From: CAVRGQ01 sp963720785
GTDB taxonomy: Bacteria > Actinomycetota > Acidimicrobiia > IMCC26256 > DASPTH01
Reading direction: 5' to 3'
Assembly: GCA_963720785.1 (NCBI GenBank)
Contig: CAVRGQ010000004.1
Span: 248,001 to 312,000 of the forward strand
DNA: 64,000 bases
Part shown: piece by piece, positions 7,899 to 16,057 of the stretch
Layout: each line of letters opens with the position of its first letter
Numbering within the stretch: position 1 is the first letter of the stretch
Position numbers and translations under genes: made by a program
Notes under the pieces: generated by a model
Databases searched by the model: none
What the model was told of the DNA's origin: nothing
Seen by the model: only the letters and a program-made list of their open reading frames with translations

Positions 7899-9050
7899 GT
7901 GACCCGCTCCCGTCGTCGTGCCGTGATCGTCGACGCCGTGCGCTCGCCGCTCGGGCGCCGCGACGGCGCGTTCGCGTCCGTGCACGCCGTCGACCTGGCC
8001 GCCGCGGTGGTGGAGGCGGTGGTGGCGCGGTCGGGCTGCGACCCGGTGCGCGTCGGCGAGGTTGTGCTCGGCTGCGCGTCACCGGTGGGGGAGCAGGGGC
8101 TGAACGTCGCCCGCCACGCGGCCCTCGCCGCCGGGCTCCCGGAGTCGGTGCCGGCACTGACCGTCGACGGCCAGTGCGGCGCCGGCCTCCGCGCGGTGCA
8201 GCTGGCAGTCGACGCGGTGGTCTCCGGCCGGCACGACGTGGTGGTCGCGGGTGGGCTCGAGCACATGACCAGGGTGCCGTTCGGCTCCGCACTCCTCCTC
8301 GGGGGCGATCCTCTCGGTCCGCGCCTCCTCGACCGGTATCCCGCGCCGGTCCCGCAGGGCGTCGCCGCCGAGCGGGCCGCCGCGGTGGCGGGCTTCGGAC
8401 GCGACGAGCTCGACGCGTGGGCGTTGCGCTCCCACGAGCGGGCGGCGTCGGCCCGAGCGCGCGGCAACGTGGTCGACGAGCTCGTGGCGGTCGCCGGCGT
8501 GACCGCCGACGAGGCCGGTCCGGCGGTGACTGCCGCGTCGCTCGCCGCGCTCGCGCCCGCCTACGAGGCCGACGGCGTGGTGACCGCCGGCAACAGCGCG
8601 CCCGCGGCCGACGGCGCCGCCGCTCTGCTCGTGGTCGCGGCCGACGTGGCGGAGGCGCTCGGCCTGGCGGTGCGGGCTGAGGTGGTCGCGTCCGCGAGTG
8701 CGGGCGGAGATCCCTACGTGTTCGGCACCGCGGCGGTGCCCGCAACCGAGCGCGCGTTGCGTGACGCGGGGATCGACGCGGCGGCGATCGACCGGTTCGA
8801 GGTGGGCGAGCAGTTCGCCGTGGCCGCGACGGTGTGGCTGCGCGCGACCGGCGCGGATCCCGACCGGGTGAACGCGCGCGGCGGCGCCATCGGCCTCGGC
8901 CACCCGCTCGGCGCCACCGGAGCCCGCATGGTCGTGACCCTCGTGCACGAGTTGGCCGCCGCGGCGGCTGGCCCGGCAGGCGGGCACGGGCTGGTCACCC
9001 TCGCCGGGGCCGACGGCGTGGGCGCGGCCCTCGTGCTGCGCCGCGGCTGA
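7899..9050 (+). CDS. thiolase-family acyltransferase with missing catalytic residues
   Basis: A 383-residue thiolase fold. The nucleophile Cys is present at 93 (GQCGAGLRAV) and the catalytic His at 335 (GLGHPLGATGAR). However the NEAF motif reads GEQF, so the Asn is Gly, and the C-terminal CxGGGxG motif reads LAGADGVG, so the second catalytic Cys is gone. Normal thiolases need that Cys as acid/base. The protein may act on an unusual acyl substrate or have become a condensing or binding protein. GTG 7899 fits the leaderless box; longer upstream ORF sequence is antisense to the thioesterase. Confidence 0.8.
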   Translation: MTRSRRRAVIVDAVRSPLGRRDGAFASVHAVDLAAAVVEAVVARSGCDPVRVGEVVLGCASPVGEQGLNVARHAALAAGLPESVPALTVDGQCGAGLRAVQLAVDAVVSGRHDVVVAGGLEHMTRVPFGSALLLGGDPLGPRLLDRYPAPVPQGVAAERAAAVAGFGRDELDAWALRSHERAASARARGNVVDELVAVAGVTADEAGPAVTAASLAALAPAYEADGVVTAGNSAPAADGAAALLVVAADVAEALGLAVRAEVVASASAGGDPYVFGTAAVPATERALRDAGIDAAAIDRFEVGEQFAVAATVWLRATGADPDRVNARGGAIGLGHPLGATGARMVVTLVHELAAAAAGPAGGHGLVTLAGADGVGAALVLRRG

Positions 9051-9118
9051 CCGGCCACCCGGGCCGCGGCTGAACCCGCGGCTGAACACTGGCGCCCGCC
9101 ACGCGCGACGATCTGGGG

Positions 9119-9367
9119 ATGGCCGGGACGATCCTGCGTGTGGTGATCGGCGTCGCCGTGGCGGCGTTCCTGCTGTGGGCGGGCTTCCGCACGCTGCAGA
9201 AGTTCACGGTCGCACCGCCCGCGGAGCCCGATCCCGACGACGTGAAGCCGGTGAACCTCCACTACCGCTGCATCGTGTGCGGCGCCGAGGTCACGATGAC
9301 GGCGGCGCAGGAGGAGGAGCCGGACGCGCCCCGCCACTGCCGTGAGGACATGGTCCTCTGGGATTGA
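9119..9367 (+). CDS. small membrane-anchored CxxC protein, unknown function
   Basis: An 82-residue protein: one N-terminal membrane helix (about residues 5-25), a proline-rich linker, then a small domain with C51-x2-C54 and H73-C74, a likely zinc-binding or rubredoxin-like knuckle. I do not recognise a named family. GACGAT ends 6 nt before ATG 9119, suggesting another leaderless start. Confidence 0.6.
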   Translation: MAGTILRVVIGVAVAAFLLWAGFRTLQKFTVAPPAEPDPDDVKPVNLHYRCIVCGAEVTMTAAQEEEPDAPRHCREDMVLWD

Positions 9368-9395
9368 CGACGGCGAGCGGGGCTGGGGGCGCGAG

Positions 9396-9416
9396 TTCTC
9401 CACAGACTGTGGAGAA
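9396..9416. repeat. 10-1-10 palindrome with DnaA-box-like halves
   Basis: TTCTCCACAG-A-CTGTGGAGAA is perfect. Each half differs by one base from the DnaA box TT(A/G)TCCACA. It lies upstream of crgA, in a gene neighbourhood that sits next to oriC in other actinobacteria. No T-tract follows, so it is a poor terminator. Confidence 0.5.
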
Positions 9417-9509
9417 ACCTGTGTGTACTTACACGCCTGTCGTTGAGACAAACGGGACAGAAACGGACAGCCCAGCCCACCTGGGCGGGTGACCGGGCGC
9501 TCCGACCGG

Positions 9510-9767
9510 CTATCTGAAGTAGGTCGAGAGCACGAAGCCGACGATCAGCAGGCCGAGGCCGATGAGCAGGAAGTTGTTGCTCACCTCGCCGCCGGGGAGC
9601 AGCTGCAGGTAGTTGCCGGCGATGACCACCACGCCGAGCACGAGGCAGGTGAACATCGCCACCGGGAGCCACAGGCGGCTCGGCGGCGCCTTCTTCGGGC
9701 TCGGCGGCGTGTAGCGCGAGCCCTTCCGCTGCGGGGGCTTGGTCTGCTTCTGCACGGGCTTGGCCAC
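9510..9767 (-). CDS. crgA: cell division protein CrgA
   Basis: An 85-residue actinobacterial CrgA: basic proline-rich N-terminus with SRYTPP, two membrane helices (about residues 34-54 and 64-82) joined by a short outside loop. CrgA recruits peptidoglycan synthases and FtsZ-ring partners to the septum. Its place directly before trpG and the pknB cluster is the conserved actinobacterial order. GTG 9767 with a TATCCT box 6 nt upstream suggests leaderless expression. Confidence 0.9.
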   Translation of the reverse strand: MAKPVQKQTKPPQRKGSRYTPPSPKKAPPSRLWLPVAMFTCLVLGVVVIAGNYLQLLPGGEVSNNFLLIGLGLLIVGFVLSTYFR

Positions 9768-9773
9768 GCCGGG

Positions 9774-9779
9774 AGGATA
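9774..9779 (-). promoter_or_regulatory. -10 box, leaderless start of crgA
   Basis: TATCCT on the minus strand, 6 nt before GTG 9767. Confidence 0.45.
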
Positions 9780-9813
9780 TCGAATCCCTGCGAGCCCGGG
9801 TGAGGCGGGCCGG

Positions 9814-9819
9814 TAGCGT
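9814..9819 (+). promoter_or_regulatory. -10 box, leaderless start of trpG/pabA
   Basis: TAGCGT lies 7 nt before GTG 9827 and decides between the GTGs at 9821 and 9827. The same TAGCGT-N7-GTG layout precedes the P450 at 45399. Confidence 0.5.
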
Positions 9820-9826
9820 CGTGCGG

Positions 9827-10414
9827 GTGAAGGTCGCCGTCATCGACAACTACGACTCGTTCGTCTACAACCTCGTGCAGTACCTCGGTGAGCTCGGCGC
9901 CCAGCCGCTCGTGCACCGCAACGACGAGATCGACGTCGCCGGTCTCCAGGCCCTCGAACCCGACGCGGTGCTGGTGTCCCCGGGCCCTGGCAGCCCTGAC
10001 GTCCCGTCCGACGTCGGCGTGTCGATCGCCGCGATCGAGGCGTTCGGCGCCGCCGGCGTTCCCGTGCTCGGCGTGTGCTTCGGCCACCAGTGCATCGGCC
10101 AGATCTACGGCGGCCAGGTGGTGCGGGCACCGCACGTGATGCACGGCAAGACCTCGCAGATCAGCCACGACGGTCGCGGCGTGTTCGCCGGCCTTCCCAA
10201 CCCGTTCACCGCAACGCGCTACCACTCGCTCGTCGTCGCGCGCGACAGCGTGCCCGACTGCCTGGAGATCACTGCGGAGTCCGAAGACGGACTGGTGATG
10301 GGGCTGCGTCACCGTGACCTGCCGATCGAAGGGGTGCAGTTCCACCCCGAGTCGATCCTCACCGAGTCGGGTCACTCCCTGCTCGGCAACTTCCTCGGCA
10401 TCACGCGCGTCTGA
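9827..10414 (+). CDS. trpG: glutamine amidotransferase, TrpG/PabA type
   Basis: A class I amidotransferase of 195 residues, the glutaminase subunit of anthranilate or aminodeoxychorismate synthase. It begins VIDNYDSFVYNLVQYL, has the oxyanion turn SPGPGSP, the nucleophile in GVCFGHQ and the His-Glu pair in FHPES. It hydrolyses glutamine and channels ammonia to a TrpE/PabB partner, which is not in this window. The lone copy beside crgA and pknB matches the mycobacterial trpG/pabA gene; which pathway it serves cannot be told. Confidence 0.85.
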   Translation: MKVAVIDNYDSFVYNLVQYLGELGAQPLVHRNDEIDVAGLQALEPDAVLVSPGPGSPDVPSDVGVSIAAIEAFGAAGVPVLGVCFGHQCIGQIYGGQVVRAPHVMHGKTSQISHDGRGVFAGLPNPFTATRYHSLVVARDSVPDCLEITAESEDGLVMGLRHRDLPIEGVQFHPESILTESGHSLLGNFLGITRV

Positions 10415-10417
10415 CGG

Positions 10418-10432
10418 GGCTCGCCCCGAGCC
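10418..10432. terminator. short hairpin between convergent trpG and mutY
   Basis: GGCTCG-CCC-CGAGCC fills the 18-nt gap between the two stop codons. Six base pairs and no T-tract, so a modest bidirectional terminator candidate. Confidence 0.4.
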
Positions 10433-11200
10433 TCACGGCAGGGTCGCGGACTCCCCGTCGACCACGGCGAGGCCGTCGGCCACCAGTGACGCGAGCGCTT
10501 CCGCATCGAGCCAGTCGGCGCGCGCCGGACCCTCACGCAACACGGCCATCACGCGCCCGCGCCGCTGACGGAAACTGCCCGCGAAGGGCGCCTGGCGCGT
10601 GCGCGTCTCGTCGGGGAGCACGCCGCGTGTCGCGCAGCGGCGCCGCAACGGGCACTCCGTGCAGCGCGGGTCGCGCGGGCGGCAGAGCATCGCGCCCACG
10701 TCCATGAGTGCGAGCAGCCGGTCGCGCCCGTGCAGCGGACGGCCGATGCGCACCATCGCGTCCTCGGCCTCGCGCTCGGTGAGGCGGCGACCGTCGACGC
10801 GCTGCACGACGCGGCGGATGTTCACCTCGATCGCGGGGACGTCGGCATCCTCGACCTGGGCCCGCACCGCGTTGGCGGTGTAGCGCCCCACCCCCGGCAG
10901 GGTCGCCAGATCGTCGGGCCAGCCGTCGCGGCTGATCAGCCCGGCGGCCTCCCACAGCCGGCGGGCCCGACGCGGGTAGCCGAGCCGGCCCCACGCGGTG
11001 ATCACGTCGCCGGCACTCGCCGCGGCCATGGCCGCGGGCGTGGGGAACCGGGCGAGGAAGTCGTCGAACACCGCGGCGACGCGGGGCACCTGCGTCTGGT
11101 GGAGCATCACCTCCGACACGAGGATTGCCCACGGGTCGAGAGTCTCCCGCCAGGGGAGATCGTGGCGGCCGTGCTCCGCGTACCAGCGCGTCAGGCTCAA
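10433..11200 (-). CDS. mutY: A/G-specific adenine glycosylase MutY-like
   Basis: A 255-residue HhH-GPD glycosylase: SEVMLHQTQV with the catalytic Glu30, the helix-hairpin-helix LPGVGRYTA, and a 4Fe-4S cluster at Cys173-x6-Cys180-x2-Cys183-x5-Cys189. It removes adenine opposite 8-oxoguanine. Two oddities: the catalytic Asp (Asp138 in E. coli) is Glu125 at exactly the same distance from the HhH motif, and there is no C-terminal NUDIX-like domain. The TTG start overlaps the pknB stop (TTGA), so mutY is the last gene of the cell-wall operon. Confidence 0.8.
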   Translation of the reverse strand: MSLTRWYAEHGRHDLPWRETLDPWAILVSEVMLHQTQVPRVAAVFDDFLARFPTPAAMAAASAGDVITAWGRLGYPRRARRLWEAAGLISRDGWPDDLATLPGVGRYTANAVRAQVEDADVPAIEVNIRRVVQRVDGRRLTEREAEDAMVRIGRPLHGRDRLLALMDVGAMLCRPRDPRCTECPLRRRCATRGVLPDETRTRQAPFAGSFRQRRGRVMAVLREGPARADWLDAEALASLVADGLAVVDGESATLP

Positions 11201-13098
11201 GCGCCGACGACGATGACGACGGTCGACCCCTTCGGCACCTGGCCACCCGTCGGGTTCTGCGCGAGCACGATGCCCTTCTTCGCCGCGCCTGCGTTCTGCA
11301 GCTGCACGGTGACGCCGAGGCCCAGCTGGACGTTGAGGATGTCGACCGCGGCGGCCTGGGTCTGGTCGACGACGTTGGGGACGTCGACGAGCTCGGGGCC
11401 GCTGGACACCAGCACCTGGATGGTGGTGCCCTTCGGCACCTGCGTGCCGGCCGCCGGGTTGGTGGCGATCACCAGGCCCTTGGCGACGGTGGCGCTCGGG
11501 GCGGCCACCGCCTGGCCCTGCAGGCCGGCGCCGACGATCGCGCTGTTGGCCGCGAAGATGTCCTGGCCGGTGACGTCGGGGACGGCCACGACCGGCTCGC
11601 GGGCCACGTTCACGGTGACTGACGGGCCGGCCTGCCCCGCGGCGGCCTTGGGCACCTGCGCGTTGGCGCCGGGGTCGGTGGACACCACGGTGCCGGGCGC
11701 GAGGGGGCTGTCCACCTGCACGATCACCGGCGTGAAGCCGGCGGCCTTGAGCTTGGCGGTGGCCTGCTCCTTGGTCTGGTTGGCGACGTCGGGCACCGTC
11801 AGCGTGTTGCTGCTCACCGTGAGGGTGATGGTGCCGCCCTTCTTCAGCTTGGAGCCGCCCTCCGGGTCCTGCGCCAGGATCTGGTCGGCCGGCGTGTTCA
11901 CCTGCGTGGTGTCGTCGACCCGCTCGACCTTGAAGCCCTGCGCGGTGAGCGCGGCCTCGGCCTGCCCGTACGGGAAGCCCACGACGTTGGGCACGTCGAG
12001 CGTGGGCGCCCCGCCGCCACCGCTACTGAGGTCGACCTGGGAGATCAGCACCACGATCAGCGCGAGCAGGAGCCCGAACGCCAGGCCGATCGCGATCACC
12101 GCGCCGGCGCGGTTCTTCTTGCGGGACGGGGCCACGGGTGCGACGAGGACCGGCGCTCCCCGGCGGTCGTCGGCGACGGGCGCGGGCACCATGATCGGCT
12201 GGGCCTGCGTCGCGGTCGGGATCTCGGTCTCGTACGCGGTCATCGCGGCCATCGGCCCGCCCACGAGCGGGCGGCCGCGCTCGAAGCGCAGGAGGTCGGC
12301 GCGGAGGTCGTCGGCGCTCTGGTAACGCCGGGTGACGTCCTTCGCCATCGCGGTGAGCACGATGAGGTCGAGCGCGCCGGGGATCTCCGGCGCCCAGTGC
12401 GACGGCGCGGTCGGGTCTTCGCGCACGTGCTTGTAGGCGACCGACACGGGACTGTCGGCGGTGAACGGCGCGACGCCGGCCAGCATCTCGTAGAGCACGA
12501 CACCGAGTGCGTACACGTCGGAGCGACCGTCGAGCGCGAAGCCCTGCGCCTGCTCCGGCGAGAAATAGGTGGCGGTGCCGAGCACCGCGCCGGTCTTGGT
12601 GAGACCGTCGCCCTGGTCGGCACGCGCGATGCCGAAGTCGGTGACCTTCACGGTGCCGTCGGGGGCGACGAGCACGTTGCCGGGCTTCACGTCGCGGTGC
12701 ACCACGCCGTTGCGGTGCGCGTACGCGAGCGCGTCGGCGATGTCGGCGGCGATGCGGGCGGCCTCGAGCGGCGCGATGCGCCCATAGGTGCCGATCACGT
12801 CGCGCAGGGTCTGGCCGGGCACGTACTCCATCACGATGAAGCTGGTGCCCGCCTCCTCGCCCCAGTCGTAGACCGCGACGATGTTCGGGTGGTTGAGCGA
12901 GGCCACGGCCTGCGCCTCGCGGCGGAACCGCTCCCGGTTCACGGGATCGTCGGCGAACGCGGGGGAGAGGACCTTCACCGCGACCCGCCGGTCGAGCAGC
13001 GTGTCGTGGCCGAGGTACACGTCGGCCATGCCCCCGCGGCCGATCTCGGCGCCGAGCTCGTAGCGGTTGGCGAAGACTCGCGCGTCGGGGGGCGACAT
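11197..13098 (-). CDS. pknB: Ser/Thr protein kinase PknB with four PASTA domains
   Basis: A 633-residue receptor kinase. Cytosolic kinase about residues 13-275: Gly loop GRGGMADVY (20-28), Lys42, HRDVKPGN (134-141), DFG (154-156), and Thr-rich activation loop TKTGAVLGTATY. A juxtamembrane linker leads to one membrane helix at about 331-353. Outside lie four PASTA repeats starting near 366, each opening with a VPDV/VPNV core, which bind muropeptides or lipid II. PknB phosphorylates division and wall enzymes and FHA proteins. Fifth of the genes in the fhaA-to-mutY operon. Confidence 0.95.
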   Translation of the reverse strand: MSPPDARVFANRYELGAEIGRGGMADVYLGHDTLLDRRVAVKVLSPAFADDPVNRERFRREAQAVASLNHPNIVAVYDWGEEAGTSFIVMEYVPGQTLRDVIGTYGRIAPLEAARIAADIADALAYAHRNGVVHRDVKPGNVLVAPDGTVKVTDFGIARADQGDGLTKTGAVLGTATYFSPEQAQGFALDGRSDVYALGVVLYEMLAGVAPFTADSPVSVAYKHVREDPTAPSHWAPEIPGALDLIVLTAMAKDVTRRYQSADDLRADLLRFERGRPLVGGPMAAMTAYETEIPTATQAQPIMVPAPVADDRRGAPVLVAPVAPSRKKNRAGAVIAIGLAFGLLLALIVVLISQVDLSSGGGGAPTLDVPNVVGFPYGQAEAALTAQGFKVERVDDTTQVNTPADQILAQDPEGGSKLKKGGTITLTVSSNTLTVPDVANQTKEQATAKLKAAGFTPVIVQVDSPLAPGTVVSTDPGANAQVPKAAAGQAGPSVTVNVAREPVVAVPDVTGQDIFAANSAIVGAGLQGQAVAAPSATVAKGLVIATNPAAGTQVPKGTTIQVLVSSGPELVDVPNVVDQTQAAAVDILNVQLGLGVTVQLQNAGAAKKGIVLAQNPTGGQVPKGSTVVIVVGA

Positions 13099-13193
13099 GA
13101 CCCGGGAAATCTACCGGCCGGTCGGGCCGAACCTGCGGCGCGGCGCCAGCCCGGTCTGGCGCGCCGGCCGGCGTGCGGTCTGGCCTGCGGGCG

Positions 13194-14654
13194 TCATCCC
13201 GGGATCCCCAACAGGTTCAGGAGCACCTGGCGGGCGATCGGGGCGGCGACCCGACCACCGGTGACCTCGGGGTCGTTGTTCGAGCCGCCATTGGGCACCA
13301 CGACCGCCACCGCGTATTGCGGGTTGTCGGCGGGGGCGAAGGCGATGAACCACACCGTGGGGAGCTTGCCCTCCACCTGGGCGGTACCGGTCTTGCCGGC
13401 CACGGTCACCCCGTCGATCTGGGCCTCGGTGCCGGACCCCTCGCGCACGACCGACTGCATCATCAGGTTCACGGCCGCGGCGGTCTGCGGCGACATGCAG
13501 CTCTGCCAGGCCTTGGGCTCGAAGGTCTCGATGGTCTTGCCCTCGGAGTCCTGGATCTCCTGCGCGACGTGCGGTTCCATGATCGTTCCGCCGTTGGCCA
13601 CCGCGGCGGCGATCACCGCCATCTGCAGCGGCGAGACCGCGACGTCGCCCTGGCCGATGCCGGCGAGCGCGAAGCGGGCCTTGTCACTCTCCTGGGTGGG
13701 GCCCTGGCTCACGGCCGACTTCGGGTCGAGGTCGATGGGGATCGCGGAGTGGATGCCGCACTGGTCCATCTGCGGCACGAACGCGGGGCCCATCTCGTAG
13801 CCGAGCTGGGCGAAGGTCGCGTTGCACGAGATGGTGAGGCTCTCGGTGAGGGTGCCGCCGCAGGTCTCGCCGCCGAAGTTCCGCAGGATCGTGCTGGTGC
13901 CGGGGATCTCGAACCCGTTCGAGAAGTCGAACGGTCGGTCGGGGGTGGCGATGCCGAGCTCGAGCGCGCTCTTGGTGGTGACCACCTTGAACGTGGAACC
14001 CGGCGCGTAGATCTCGCGGTAGGCGCGCTGCAGCGCGGGGTCGCCGGCCTCGTCGGAGTTGATGAGGTTGAACGCGGCCTGCACGACCTGTGAGTTCTGC
14101 GCCGCGAGGAAGTTCGGGTCGTAGCTCGGGTTCGACCACATCGCCTTCACCGCGCCGGTCTTCACGTCGAGCGCGACGACGGAGCCCTTCTGGTCGCCGA
14201 GCGCGTCCTTCGCCGCCTGCTGCGTGGACTGCGCGAGCGACAGCACCACGTTGTTGGTGTCGGACTTGCCGCTCACCAGGCCGCTGATGTCGTTGAACTG
14301 CAGGCCGAGATCCTGACCGGTGAGCACCTTGTCGTAGCTCGACTCCACGCCGGTGTTGCCGACGAGACCCGCGAACGACTGGTAGCCCGACACCTGCGCG
14401 AACAGGTCGCCGAGGGGGTACTTGCGCTGGTACTTGAAGTCGCCGGTGGTGGGCACCGACTCGGCGACGATCTGCCCGTCGGCGGTGAGGATCTCGCCGC
14501 GGGCGCGGTTGTACTGGCGCAACGTCTTGCGCACGTTGCGTGGGTCGTTGGCGAGATGGTTCGCGTCGACGACCTGGAGATAGGTGAGCTGGCCGACGAG
14601 CAGCAGCATCAGCACGATGATCGTGTAGCCCACGCGCCGGATCGGTCGGTTCAT
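13194..14654 (-). CDS. pbpA: class B penicillin-binding protein PbpA (transpeptidase)
   Basis: A 486-residue D,D-transpeptidase with an N-terminal membrane anchor (about residues 8-28), a dimerisation domain, and the transpeptidase motifs APGSTFKVV (SxxK), SCN (SxN) and AGKTGTAQ (KTG). It cross-links peptidoglycan together with the SEDS polymerase encoded just upstream. The spacing to rodA is 28 nt. Mycobacterial PbpA is a known PknB substrate; this is an inference for the present protein. Confidence 0.92.
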   Translation of the reverse strand: MNRPIRRVGYTIIVLMLLLVGQLTYLQVVDANHLANDPRNVRKTLRQYNRARGEILTADGQIVAESVPTTGDFKYQRKYPLGDLFAQVSGYQSFAGLVGNTGVESSYDKVLTGQDLGLQFNDISGLVSGKSDTNNVVLSLAQSTQQAAKDALGDQKGSVVALDVKTGAVKAMWSNPSYDPNFLAAQNSQVVQAAFNLINSDEAGDPALQRAYREIYAPGSTFKVVTTKSALELGIATPDRPFDFSNGFEIPGTSTILRNFGGETCGGTLTESLTISCNATFAQLGYEMGPAFVPQMDQCGIHSAIPIDLDPKSAVSQGPTQESDKARFALAGIGQGDVAVSPLQMAVIAAAVANGGTIMEPHVAQEIQDSEGKTIETFEPKAWQSCMSPQTAAAVNLMMQSVVREGSGTEAQIDGVTVAGKTGTAQVEGKLPTVWFIAFAPADNPQYAVAVVVPNGGSNNDPEVTGGRVAAPIARQVLLNLLGIPG

Positions 14655-14682
14655 GCCGCCACCATCGTCGACATCGTCGCCG

Positions 14683-16047
14683 TCACCGCCGGACCGGGGG
14701 CGGCGCGAGTGGCGCGTCGCCCCCGACGGCCATGCGCGCCCCGGCGAGCGCGCCCGGCGCCTCCGCGCGCGCGACCGTCTCGTCGGAGATGCGCAACAAC
14801 AACGCGACGATGACGAAGTTCGCGATGAGCGACGACCCGCCGTAGGAGATGAACGGCAGCGTCACGCCGGTGAGCGGGATGACGCGGATCACGCCGCCGA
14901 CGATCACGAACGTCTGCACTCCGATGATCGTGGTGAGGCCCGCGGCGAAGAGCTTCGAGAACGGCCGCTCCGACTGCATCGCGATGCGGTAGCCGCTGCC
15001 GACGAACAGCAGGAACAACATGATCACCGCGACCGTGCCGAGCAGGCCGAGCTCCTCGCCGATCGCGGAGAGCACGAAGTCGGTGGACGCGTTCGGGATC
15101 TTCTGCGGACTGCCCAACCCGAGCCCGGTGCCGGCGAATCCCCCGCTGCCGAGCGCGAACAACGACTGCACGAGCTGGAACCCGGAGGTCTGCGAGTGCG
15201 CCCAGGGGTCGACCCAGCCGGTCACGCGCTCCTGCACGTGACCGAAGAGCTGGTAGGCGATCGTGGCGCCGCCGATGAACAGCACCAGCGCGACGAGCAG
15301 GTAGGAGCTGCGCTCCGTTGCGATGTAGAGCATGGCGGCGAACACCGCGAAGAACAGCAGCGACGATCCGAGGTCCTTCTGGCGCACCATCACCAGGATG
15401 GAGAAGCCCCACGCGAGCAGCAGCGGCCCCATGTGCTTGGGGTCGGGGAAGGTCATGCCGAGGAACCGGCGCGTGCCCTGCGCCAGCAGCTCGCGCTTGT
15501 CGACGAGGTACGCGGCGAAGAAGATCACCAACAGCACCTTCGCCGCCTCGCCGGGCTGGAAGTTCACCGGCCCCACGCGCACCCAGAGGCGCGCGCCATT
15601 GATCTCGGCGCCGACGCCGGGCACCAGCGGGATCAGCAGCGCGCCCACGCCGAGCAGGAGGAAGGTGTAGCGGTAGCGCTCGAGCACGCGGATGTTGCGC
15701 ACCACCATCAACGTGAGCACGAACACGCCCACGCCGACCGCGATCCAGACGGCCTGCGTGCGCGCGAGGTCGCGGTCGAGACGCGACACCACCACGAAGC
15801 CGATGCCGTTGAGCATCGCCGCAATCGGCAACAGCGTCGGATCGGCGCGGGGTGCGAAGGCGCGTACCGCGAGGTGCGCGACGACGTAGAGCCCGAGCAC
15901 CGCGGCGAGGAACACCCAGAGGTCGGCGGGGATGTCGGGGCGGTCGGCGAGCAGCAGCAGCACGTAGCCCGCGCCGGTCGCCACCACGGCCATCAGCCCG
16001 AGGCCGAGCTCGTTCGCGCGACGACGGCGCGCGGTGGGTGACCTCAC
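14683..16047 (-). CDS. rodA: SEDS peptidoglycan polymerase RodA/FtsW family
   Basis: A 454-residue protein with about ten to twelve membrane helices. Family motifs are visible: RLWVRVGPVNFQPGEAAK, the VDPWAHSQTSGFQLVQSLFA extracellular segment, and GVTLPFISYGGSSL near the end. SEDS proteins polymerise glycan strands from lipid II and pair with a class B PBP, here the next gene. Overlaps nothing; ATG... start uses the codon at 16047 close behind the pstP stop at 16058. Confidence 0.93.
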   Translation of the reverse strand: MRSPTARRRRANELGLGLMAVVATGAGYVLLLLADRPDIPADLWVFLAAVLGLYVVAHLAVRAFAPRADPTLLPIAAMLNGIGFVVVSRLDRDLARTQAVWIAVGVGVFVLTLMVVRNIRVLERYRYTFLLLGVGALLIPLVPGVGAEINGARLWVRVGPVNFQPGEAAKVLLVIFFAAYLVDKRELLAQGTRRFLGMTFPDPKHMGPLLLAWGFSILVMVRQKDLGSSLLFFAVFAAMLYIATERSSYLLVALVLFIGGATIAYQLFGHVQERVTGWVDPWAHSQTSGFQLVQSLFALGSGGFAGTGLGLGSPQKIPNASTDFVLSAIGEELGLLGTVAVIMLFLLFVGSGYRIAMQSERPFSKLFAAGLTTIIGVQTFVIVGGVIRVIPLTGVTLPFISYGGSSLIANFVIVALLLRISDETVARAEAPGALAGARMAVGGDAPLAPPPVRR

Positions 16048-16057
16048 CGGCGCGTCC

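Noticed and set aside
9396..9416. The palindrome near crgA as a transcription terminator
   Set aside because: Loop of one base (or five with a shorter stem) and no T-tract on either side.
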